Assembly (NCBI GenBank): GCA_038501625.1
Contig: JAZAYU010000001.1
Coordinates: forward strand, 3,162,001-3,226,000
Origin: Corbicula japonica
Taxonomy: Eukaryota > Mollusca > Bivalvia > Venerida > Cyrenidae
Direction of reading: 5' to 3'
DNA: 64,000 nucleotides
How positions within the stretch are numbered: position 1 is the stretch's first letter; every line of letters begins with the position of its first letter. A program made the translations under genes and the position numbers. The notes under the pieces were generated by a model. The model searched no databases, was not told the DNA's origin, and was given only the letters and a program-made list of their open reading frames with translations. Below, one piece after another: positions 49,001 through 61,000 of this stretch.

Positions 49001-52000
49001 GAAGCCTATTGGAACGTCAAATCAACTGGTTCTACTGGTTTCTTATTTAAAATATCTTTATGAAATCTCACAATATTGTTGTTTATGATCATATAAAAGT
49101 ACTGGTAAAGTTCAATCTGTATGTATACTTTTAAGAAATACGAATAATACACAAAAACTAAGTGACCAATATCTAAACCTGTTATACTATGTAGTATATA
49201 CTGGCGAATAATATATACCTGCAAATAGGAACTGTCAATTCAATAGTTCCTGAAATTATTAAATGAAATTTCACAATATCATTGATAATAATATATTTAT
49301 TCATAATTTGATACTGGTGAAGTACCAAGTGTATTTTTTAAGAAACATGGACAGTACAGTACTAATTTAAAATGACAAGTTGTAGCTTAAGAAAGCTACA
49401 TACGGTTTAATGACTTACTTAGTAAAGTATCTGCCCACATGTTATTTGTAACAAATGTTTGTCTAAAAAATGTATGTGGCTCTCCGATTGATTCAAATCA
49501 TATTTGCAGAAAGAATAAAAAAATGTTTTAAGTAATCAGGATTCATTAACGTATCCAAGAATAGAGCGACACAAATAATAAGGAGTACATTAACAGACAT
49601 GAATACAAATTTGTACAATCAGTCTTTCGATCTGTTCACATAATACAGGCCTTGGTGAGCAGTCTGGCCTACATCCTGGCAGCCTATGACTGGCTGCCCA
49701 TGTGAGGACTCGTTGATCTGAAACATGTGCAACAAATGGGAATGATATTTGATTCATCACTTCAAGTTTTCTTTATTCCTTCTCAAACATGAGCAGTTAC
49801 AGGCATGATTTTACGAATCACAGAAAAAAGCTGAAATACGGCCGGCTTCTGGGGGCTGCTTAAGGCCCCCAGAAGCTCTGGGGAAAATGGTGCAAAATCC
49901 TGCATTCTGGGTCGACTCTCCTGGGAGCATTTTAACTCTTGGAAAAACAACACTTTTTTAAAGAAGATTTTTTTCTAACTAATGTCCATAACTAGATATT
50001 TATTGAACATTGTGACATTCCATTTCATTACAAATATTCACCCCATGAGATATATGGGATACTTTGTTGTTCCATTAAACAGCTACACCCCTGCATGGAT
50101 CCCCTCCCCCTATAATTGATATCTCATAACGTAACGCGCCAGTCCTCTTACGTTAAATTTTCGGATAAAACGTCTGACTGGCTCGTCGTTCACCTTCCGT
50201 TCTAGCCACTCCCATTTCCAAATCTTTTTCAAAACTTTGTTGATGTCCTTTATTGTCGGTCATCCTGATGACCGACATATTATAATGGACCAAACTTGAC
50301 CTTTGAAGGGTTACACCGGTTAACAGCGGCACCGGACGTGGTCACTTTAGACAAAGACGCCCGTCTAAGATTGAGAATGCTATTCCGTTCCCCCTACTTG
50401 CAAGAAAAGTCTTCTAAATGTTGATGAAACAATATTTTGACATTGTAGTAACATCAAATCAGAAATTGAGCTGATATATAATAACATGTTAAATTATATA
50501 AACAAACGTGTGTTGTATTTTCTACAGGGTGTAGAAATAATGTAATGCGTCTTTTTTTAGAAAGTCACGTGATGCAAACCTTCATAGCAAAATATTATTT
50601 GCTTATAAATTGAATTGATACTTTATTTGAATCAAACAACTGTTCAGGATGATCCCATATATGAAATAGATTCGATCCGTTATATTGATTTTGTTGGTCA
50701 AAAGTAAGACATCATTTACTAGACTAATGAATATCGGACTTTGGCGGGAAAGGCTGTCTGTAATAAAAAAGTTTACAAAAAGCTAGTCGGCCATTAGCAT
50801 ACACTTTTAACCAAAAATGTATTCCAAAATCTAGAGTTCAACAACAAAATTTTGTCACTGTCCTAGGGTGGGGGGATGAGCAGCCTGACAGGGACTCAAA
50901 TTATTATATTTAATATTCTGATCTTCAACAATTTTGTTAGAATGCTGAACTTCAACATGTAATATTGCTGTTCTCGCACATTTTCCTGTTTTTGTTTGTT
51001 TGTTTTAATGATGTCAATTTCAGTGTATGCCATGTTAGATGACATAATGCGGGTTTCAAAAAAACTCATATCCATGCGTTGACTTTGAAAATTGATGAAA
51101 ACTTCTATCCATGTGTTAACATTAAAAATTTTCTTTCTTGTGGTATAAATCACCAAACATACGGTCGTAATAGTAGGGGCTTATAGCAAACGAGGAGATG
51201 TTTTAAATAAGCATTTAGGAGGAAACGAATGCTCAGAACTTTGCTTAATTGTCTAAAATATTGTCTTTTACTGAGAGATTTTGCTTTTTTGCGCTTTCCA
51301 GTGCAAATGTTGCGAATGTTCTCAGAAGTTAACGGAAGTTTAGCGAAGTGAGGTGATCATTGTTTAAAAAAACGAGATCAGCGATTTTGCAGTTCGTTTG
51401 CGATTTCCAGTGCAATGTCGGTGAACGTTCTCAGAAGATACCGGAGGTTTAGCAAATGTGATATGACCATTGTTTAAAGTAAACATAGGAGATCAGCATT
51501 GGCAATATTTTTATCTTATATCACAAGCGTAGTCAATGGGGCGGCGGTACGCTAAAAGACAGTCATCAATATGCTCAAATAGCTGCGGACGACAGAGATA
51601 AACAACTAGGATGGCCACAGGAGTTAATTGCACTTTATGATAATACGTTCAGCGTGAAAGCATCAATAATGATTTTGTTTATTGAACTTGTCTTATATCA
51701 ATTTATAGGATAAATGGCGACACGTTACCTCAGTTACAAGTACTTCGTTAGTCAAGTTTGTTGAAAAATCATTTCAATCCATAATTACAAATGTAGTTGT
51801 TATCAGATAATCAACCTCACAATTTTGCATTTCACGAGCGCACTATTGAAATAACCTGAGCTGCGAGAGTTTAAACCTAATTGGTTTGATGACTACCCAT
51901 CTCTTCATTAGTTATGAACATTACATTTTATCTTTTATTCGCAATTACTCATTCAGAGGGACATTTATATACATGTATTATGCTCTTTCTCAAAGATTTG

Positions 52001-55000
52001 CATAAAAGTGCCTAGTTTTGAGCTTGTTGCATAAAAACTGCCATGGTTTTTTAGATCTATCTATTTCCCTGTCCTTTTGATATCCAAGTTGGAGCACTAA
52101 TTACGATGCGGTATTTTATGTTTTTGATATGCTTAAAAGTCTTTAAAAGGCTCAATGAAACCGAGCCTGCAATATTTTCACATTTTTCGTCTTCGGTGGT
52201 TTTCAAAGTGACCTTTTCATCTATTTTAAGAAAACAAAACTTAAAGGATTGTTTTAAAAAAGAAACTTGGTAACCATTCTATACGTGCATCTGTATTTTT
52301 ATCATTTGAACTTGAACTATTTAATTTATGTTACAAAACTTCCGCCGCCATAATATTCAAAACTTGCCCTTGAATATATGCATTATTAATGAAATACGAA
52401 TTGATTTATTTTGATTCCCCTATTCCCTCTCAAAACCGCATCTATCCATGCGTTCTCTTCTTGGGGTCAGTGAACGCTTGGACTCGTCGCAGTTGCAATC
52501 CAAATTGAGTTTTACTTGTAAAAGATTTCCGGGGATACCCCTGACCCCAATGCCTGCTTCCCCATACACATGCAATATAATGGATCTGAATTCGGCCTTG
52601 GGATACTAAACAATAACATTATTTTGACAAGTACAGTAAGGTAGACAACACAAGCACTATCATTTCTATGTAAGTGCGATCTACTAGAATATATTGCAAG
52701 CAATGCAAAACCAGCCTTTAAAGTAGAGAAATAGATGTGAAGAATTTTCAGAACAGTGGCATAACGACAATTTCTTTGATGATAGATTAATATAAATACA
52801 AATAGTGCTTCTTGAGTTTCTGTAATAGTTTCAGAGAAAATCGGTCAAACAAAAACAAAAGATATGAGCAGAATAAAGCTTAAGTGAAAGTAATAAATGC
52901 ATCAGCATCCTAATTTATTGTTTACTGTCTTCTAACGCTCGTCAACTTAAAGTTTGACGAGATCTAAGCAATGCAAAACCAGCCTTTAAAGTAGAGAAAT
53001 AGATGTGAAGAATTTTCAGAACAGTGGCATAACGACAATTTCTTTGATGATAGATTAATTTAAATACAAATAGTGCTTCTTGAGTTTCTGTAATAGTTTC
53101 AGAGAAAATCGGTCAAACAAAAACAAAAGATATGAGCAGAATAAAGCTTAAGTGAAAGTAATAAATGCATCAGCATCGTAATTTATTGTTTACTGTCTTC
53201 TAACGCTTGTCAACTTAAAGTTTGACGAGATCTGCTGAACCATCTAAAACTACACTTTATGAATGTTGGTAACGAATACTGAATATTATAAGCATGGCTT
53301 TTCTCTCAATGTAAAAATAAGTATCGACTGCGGAAAGTTCTATGGTACCTCTTTGAGCATTCGCGTTAATGTAACATATTCATCAGATTCACTGGTGCTT
53401 AAACAACGTAATTATTTCTACACGTCCTGAATAAAATAATAAATTACGTCTACTAGAGACATGATTATTTATATTGATGCCTTTTGCCGGTACACGTCTT
53501 CTTCATGTTTCAATAAATCAAACATCAGCCGTTCAACTTTGTTTGCATGCTTTAAAGTAAAAGAATTGTACAATGTATTATTATGTTTTCTTGTTTATGT
53601 TTTGTACATACAGAGAAATGTAAATGGAAATAAACTTGAAACTTGTAACATCAACTAAATTCACAAATAGTTGTCAGATACAGTCTGTGTGACATTGATC
53701 GACAGAAAACTGGCCATATCATTGACTTCCATTGGTCCAAAAGTAAATACAAGCACGAATACATACCTACTTATTCTATTAATTTATTTTCTAATGACCG
53801 ACTAGCTTTTTGGAAAGCTAAAACTTGTATTTATATTTTCCAACATCTCCTATAACAACAACTTTCCCAGCCATGCAGGATTATTAGTACAACCATAGTT
53901 TGATACGCATTTTACAATTGGCCAATGCTCTAATTTAATCTAATCATATCGCTGATTACATTTCGGGAAATATTGGTAAATGTAAAAACCTGGTCCCGTA
54001 AAACACGTGTAGTGACGCTAGACTCTTGCACAGCAAAGCCCAGTTTGCAAATTGAATCAGAAGCGGGAAATAAAATATTAAGTCGGAATCGGGCGCAACA
54101 AAAAGCGGAAGAAAATCATGCCTGCAGTTAGGACAATTTACGAATTATATCGAAATGAAACAATTTCAAACAAAATGATATTAACACGGAAAAAAATTAC
54201 ATTGAAATTGCATGGTAAAATCATCTTTGCAATATTAGATCAACAAAAAATTCATGCAAGTTTACAATAAACTTGTCTCCTGAAGTCTACAATTTGTGTT
54301 TCTAATTGCATTGGTGGGGGGTATAAATTGTAATAATAATGTGGTGGTGGTGGGTCTTTGACATATTACAATTCTATTGGTCGGGGTTTGAATATAAATA
54401 TAATCGTTTTGGTGGTACCCCCATTTTTAAGTTCTGTTCCACCCCCCCCCCCCCCCCAATCCTTTTTTCCTGGAACAGCCCTAAAGGCAAAACTGAATGA
54501 AATCAATGTAACCATGCACAGCTAAGGGACATAGATCTTGAATACCTAACAACTACAATGTAAGTGAAGTAGAGCAAGCAGGCTACAAGTAATATACTAA
54601 CCAGTAATTAGGATCATCCACCTTGCTGAGGAAATCATCCAGCTGGTCTCCTTGTTCCGGTTTTATCAGTTTTCTACCTTCTATATCATACCCTATATGT
54701 TTGTAGTTCTTGTACCATTCCATTGGAATGTTACCAACTGTGTTACGGATGTCCTGAAAGTGTTAGCATTTAAATCGTCAAAAACAACTATTACTAGTTT
54801 ACAGCTCTTTATACATTTGCATTTAAAATATACACTGACGATATGGAACTACTTCTGTCATTCCTGCACTACCTCTTAGAATTGCACAACCCATTTACTC
54901 TTCCCTCCATATATATATGCTTTTAATCTCATGTGTAGATCCAGATCACCCGGGATATCCATGACATCTGATCTTGATCACTTGTTTGCATGTAAGTCAG

Positions 55001-58000
55001 AAACTAGATGTTTTTTGTGAAAAACGCATGTCTCCCCCCTGCGCCCAGACCCCTTTGACCTTGACCTTTGACCTACTGATCCCATAATCAATAGGGTTCT
55101 TCTACTCAATAAGGGCTATCATCCTATGAAGTTTGAAGGCTCTGGGTCAAAGGGTACTCGAGTTATTGAGCGGAAACGGTTTTCACTCTTCGGGTCACTG
55201 TGACCTTGACCTTTGACCTACTGACCCCAAAATCAATAGGGTTCTTCTACTCAATAAGGGCTATCATCCTATGAAGTTTGAAGGCTCTGGGTCAAAGGGT
55301 ACTCGAGTTATTGAGTGGAAACGAAAAGTGACAGACGGACAGACGGAGTGACAGACAGGGCAAAAACAATATGTCTCCCCCAGAGGGGGGGAGACATAAT
55401 AACCTAAGGAATCTAATAGAGATTAGTGCAGATCCTGATCAGATTGCTCAGGTGTGCTGGCCGATCTGGATCTACTTTTAGCCCACGCCATAAAGGTGTA
55501 TGTACATGTATGAAGTAAAGGATTGAGTGCATATTCTGTTGAGGAATCCCACTGATATTGGGAGACAGGAATGTTGGATAGCTTCTCACATAAAAACGTT
55601 CTGAATCTGAGAGGACAAAAATCTTTAGTGATGCAGGGGCTGTGACCGACAGCAGAAAACCTTAACTATCAGGCCATGGAAGCCGTTCTCTTAAACCATA
55701 TCAGTTTTAACAAGAGGGCCATAATGGCCCTATATCGCTCACCTGAGTACAAAAGTACTCTCTGCTTGTGGTTTCAGACAAGAAGATTTTTAAAGTTTTG
55801 CCTATACAAGTCTATGTAAAATGAAGTGACCCCTGGGGCGGGGCCAATTTTGACCCCAGGGAAATCATTTGAACAATCTTTGTAGAGTTCCAATAGAGGA
55901 TGATAAATGCCAAATATCTAAGCTCTAGGCCTTGTGGTTTCAGACAAGAAGATTTTTAAAGTTTTGCCTATACAAGTCTATATAAAATGAAGTGACCCCT
56001 GGGGCGGGGCCAATTTTGACCCCAGGGAAATCATTTGAACAATCTTTGTAGAGTTCCACTAGAGAGTGCTAAATGCCAAATATCTAAGCTCTAGGCCTTG
56101 TGGTTTCAGACAAGAAGATTTTTAAAGTTTTTCCTATATAAGTCTATGTAAAATGAAGTGACCCCTGGGGTGGGGCCAATTTTGACCCCAGGGAAATAAT
56201 TTGAACAATCTTTGTAGAGTTCCACTAGAGGATGCTAAATGCCAAATATCTAAGCCGTAGGCCTTGTGATTTCAGACAAGAAGATTTTTAAAGTTTTTCC
56301 TATACAAGTCTTTATAAAATGAAGTGACCCCTGGGGCGGGGCCAATTTAGACCCCTGGGAAATAATTTGAACAATCTTTGTAGAGTTCCACTAGAGGATG
56401 CTAAATGCCAAATATCTAAGCTCTAGGCCTTGTGGTTTCAGACAAGAAGATTTTTAAAGTTTTACCTATATAAGTCTATGTAAAATGAAGTGACCCCTGG
56501 GGCGGGGCCAATTTTGACCCCAGGGAAATTATTTGAACAATCATTGTAGAGTTCCACTAGAGGGTGCTAAATGCCAAATATCTAAACTCTAGGCCTTGTG
56601 GTTTCAGACAAGAAGATTTTTAAAGTTTTTCCTATACAAGTCTTTATAAAATGAAGTGACCCCTGGGGCGGGGCCAATTTAGACCCCTGGGGAATAATTT
56701 GAACAATCTTTGTAGAGTTCCACTAGAGGATGCTAAATGCCAAATATCTAAGCTCTAGGCCTTGTGGTTTCAGACAAGAAGATTTTTAAAGTTTTTCCTA
56801 TATAAGTCTATGCAAAATGAAGTGACCCCTGGGGCGGGGCCAATTTTGACCCCAGGGAAATCATTTGAACAATCTTTGTAGAGTTCCACTAGAGGTTTCA
56901 AAATGCCAAATATCTAAGCTCTAGGCCTTGTGGTTTCAGACAAGAAGATTTTTAAAGTTTTTCCTATATAAGTCTATGCAAAATGAAGTGACCCCTGGGG
57001 CGGGGCCAATTTTGACCCCAGGGAAATAATTTGAACAATCTTTGTAGAGTTCCACTAGAGGATGCTAAATGCCAAATATCTAAGCTCTAGGCCTTGTGGT
57101 TTCAGACAAGAAGATTTTTAAAGTTTTGCCTATATAAGTCTATGTAAAATGAAGTGACCCCTGGGGCGGGGCTAATTTTGACCCCTGGGAAATAATTTGA
57201 ACAATCTTTGTAGAGTTCCACTAGAGGATGCTAAATGCCAAATATCTAAGCTCTAGGCCTTGTGGTTTCAGACAAGAAGATTTTTAAAGTTTTTCCTATA
57301 TAAGTCTATGTAAAATGAAGTGACCCCTGGGGCGGGGCAAATTTTGACCCCAGGGAAATCATTTGAACAAACTTTGTAGAGTTCCACTAGAGGATGCTAA
57401 ATGCCAAATATCTAAGCTCTAGGTCTTGTGGTTTCAGACAAGAAGATTTTTAAAGTTTTTCCTTTCGGTTGCCATGGCAACCAGAGTTCTGCATGGAATT
57501 GATTTCTTTGAACAACTTTGGAAGAGCTTCATGCAAGGAACATCCGTGGCAAGTTTCTTCAAAATTGGCCAAGCCGTTTCAGAGAAGAAGTCGTTTGAAG
57601 AAAAAGTTGACGACGGACGGACGGACGGACGGACGACGGACGACGGACATCAGGCGATCACAAAAGCTCACCATGAGCACTTCGTGCTCAGGTGAGCTAA
57701 AAAAGCGAACAGTGCAGATCCTGATCAGATTGTTTGGATGTGCCGGCTGATCTGGATCTACACTGTTCGCCCATGCAAAAAGTTGTGTATATGGATGAAA
57801 GGGTTAATATAGTCTGAACATTTTGTGAATGTACTTCAAATTTGTTGTTGTTGTTGTTGTTGCTTTACTTACAAATTTGAACAAAATATTCACAAAAGCC
57901 CATGTTCAGTGCTATAAATTACAAATGATTATTTCATAGAATATGTCAAAATTTACCCTATAAAAACTTCCAGAGCAAAGTTCTTAATATTGCATAACAC

Positions 58001-61000
58001 AGATCTAAGCAGGAAAGTTCAGTAGGTCATTTAATATGACCAGCAACCAGAGCATTGAACTCCATAATGCATTCTTATACATCTTAATATAGCTGAAGAC
58101 AGGTAGAACTATTGAAATTTTGTCACTTAAAATTTTCACTCTGCTACTAAAATTTTTGTTTCAAATTTTATCACTGAACAACCAGTGAATGAATTGTTCA
58201 GGAAAGATTGAATTTTTAGATGGTATAAAGTTTGTGCCAAAATCTGGTTGATAACTATAGAAAATCAAAGGTTAAAAACAGAATTTAAAAGAAAAAATTT
58301 TTGAAAACCCCAGGGCGGGGCCCCTGGGCAATTCAAGAACATGATTTTAATAATTTGAGTAGAGATCATTAATATCAATATTCATACCAAATTTGATGAC
58401 AATCAGATAAAAAATGTGACCTCTATTGCATTAACAAAATTTTTGCTTTAATCTGACCTAGTGACCTAGTTTTTGACCCAAGATGACCCAGTTTCAATAG
58501 GGGTCATCACACCACCAAGAGAAACATTCTGACCAAGTTTGATGAAAATCGGTTGAAAACTGTGGCCTCTATCGCGTTAACAAAGAAAATGTTGACGGAC
58601 GACGGACGACGGACGCCGGACGACGGACATCTGGTGCCCCTCTGATCACAATAGCTCACTCAGAGCCTTCGGCTCTGGTGAGCTAATAAACATTTATGAA
58701 AAACTAATGAGAGATAAAAATGGCTTTTACAATACTTTGTGTTGCTAAATTTCATGATATAGACTTGAAGTTATTCCCAGTCAATCCATTCTTCAATGAA
58801 CATTGCATTTTATTAAATTTCACTTAATTCTGTTGACAAAATATATCCTCCCTGACAGCTTACCTCTTCATCGGAAGAATCTTCCTTGTATTCATCTTCT
58901 TTTGGCTCCCTGAGCACTGACACATCATCTTCCGCCTTACCGCTGTCAATTTCCACTTTCACATCTAACTCTGAATTATCTTTCTTCTGTCCTTTATTTT
59001 TCTTTGATTTTGTGATATTGTTATTGTGTTTCAGGTTCTTAGACTGATTCTGTGCAGGTGGTTTTGCAGGTTTTTGTTGTAGCCGGTTTTCATCATCAGG
59101 AATCTCTTTCTCAGTTTTTATCTTCACTTCTTTAAAATTGTCATCAGTTCCAATACTGTCTTTCTTTCCATTCTTCTTGCTGTTTTCCAAATTGTTTTCT
59201 TCACTGCCATCTGAGTTGTCACCATCTGACTCTAGAACTAAATCACTGTCCGAGTCCTGAAATAAATTTTAATTACTTAGTACGAGTAGTACGAGTTACA
59301 CCTTTCACCCTTTTACTAATTGAATATGGCTTATATCTTAATAGCCACTTCTGTAGATCAAGATCAACCTGCATATCTGTGCAACCTGATCTGGCTCTAT
59401 ATTAGTCACCTCAAACAGGGATCCACTTAGGCTGTGAGAACAGGGAGAAGTTTTTCCAATTTTAGGGAGAAGTTTTGGAAGTTTTCAGGTTTTCTTTATA
59501 AGAAACATATAGGGAAAAACTTCTCCCTTGGCTCAGTAGAGGGAGTAGTTTAGGAACTTTGGGAGACTATTTCTCCCAAGTCTCCCTCTAAGCCATTCCC
59601 TGTCAAAGTTCCATAAATCTATCAGAGACATCATTATTCAGACAATTTAAAACTCAGTTTAGTTGTGTATGAATGCAGACAGTGAATCAGTTAAATATCA
59701 GAGATTGACCCAAGCAGCTCAGAGGGGAATTGGTGAATGCCAGAGACACTGAAGCTTGACCAGCCCCTCATTACCAACCAGAGACGAGTACATCCTCGTA
59801 TACCTGTAAAAAATATATGTATATAAGGCAATAGAAAATTAATTCCTAGATTTTTATCCCCGCCACCCCTCAAAAATCACTCCGCCCGAACGTTTTTTAT
59901 TTTGAAAAAAAAAACAAAACAATGCATACATCAAAATTTACAGTAAGAGTACAAATCGGTAGAGTACGAAAACGGAGTTTGAAACAAAAGAGTGTGAATC
60001 GGCAATTCATTGTCAGCTATACACTTATTTATCTTTGCACTACACAAGCATCATTGCAAACTGGAGGGAAGGAATATTTCACAGTGAAAATGATAAATAA
60101 AAAAATAAAGCCCACCCACCCATCCGCCCCACTTTTTCCCAAAATTTGGATGAGAATCTAGGAATTAATTTACTATTGCCTAAGAATAAAGATTTATTAA
60201 GAACTATATTCATCACCAAAATCATAGTTTAAAACATCCATATTCTACAATGTATACATGTACATAATTTATACATTGAATGTGGGTTTTTTAGAACTAC
60301 AATTTTGATGGTGAACTTTTGCATATTTCAATAGAATGGAATGATATCAGTGACTTGGCACCTTTTTCATAAGAAAATAATGGTGAATTAGATAGGGATG
60401 GGTTGGGGGGGCTGGTCGAGTGCAAGTGGTCAGGAACAGACCTGTGCAAAGTCAGAGGGTGAATAAAGCATATCAGTGTAAACAAGTAAATGGTGGATGG
60501 TGGGTGAATAATGTCTGAGGGTGTATCAGTTGAATGTCAGAGTGTTAACAGGTAACTGACAGTATCAGAAACTGATAAATGATTAAATCTCTGAGGCTGA
60601 ATTGGAGAAATGCGAGTGGGGAATCAGGTGAATGTCATTGTGTTAGCAGGTAAATGTCAGAGAGATATAATCAGGTATATCTCAAAAGATATATCAATAG
60701 AATTTCTGAAAATCAGACAGGTGAATGTCATTGTGTTAGTTAGTAAATGTCAGAAAGAGACCATCAGGTTAATGTGATAGGGTGAACCAATAAATTCACA
60801 TGGTGATTCAAGTAACTTTCAATGTGAAGCATGTAAATTTCAGAAGGAGAATTAGGTGAATGAAAAAGTGTTTTTAGGTAAATGTAAGACGATTAGGTCA
60901 ATGTCAAAGTGTGCACAGGTAACAGAAATTAGTTCATTTCATGATGTTTACCTCAGAATTCTCATCATCCTCTCCAAGACCTGAATAAACACTGGAATCA

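Larger units (their letters stand above)
48457..54481. mobile_element. 6-kb TIR element with TAA duplication (Harbinger-like) in a BOP1 intron
   Basis: Left terminus GGGCTGTTCCAGGAAAAAAG then GAGTGGGAGGGG; right terminus is its complement (CCTTTTTTCCTGGAACAGCC then C, ending 54481), with a poly-C/poly-G tract next to each terminus. TAA flanks both ends (48454-48456, 54482-54484), the PIF/Harbinger pattern. I find no DDE transposase inside. The interior contains a 3-kb element at 50770-53820. It occupies most of the 7.1-kb intron between BOP1 exons 47376-47496 and 54602-54753. The two termini could also belong to two solo elements, so the 6-kb unit is an inference from terminus pairing and the shared TAA. 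Confidence 0.6.

Noticed and set aside
57426..57750. Two overlapping open frames of about 90 codons
   Set aside because: They lie in the tail and GGAC microsatellite of a Helentron-like element, with low-complexity ends.
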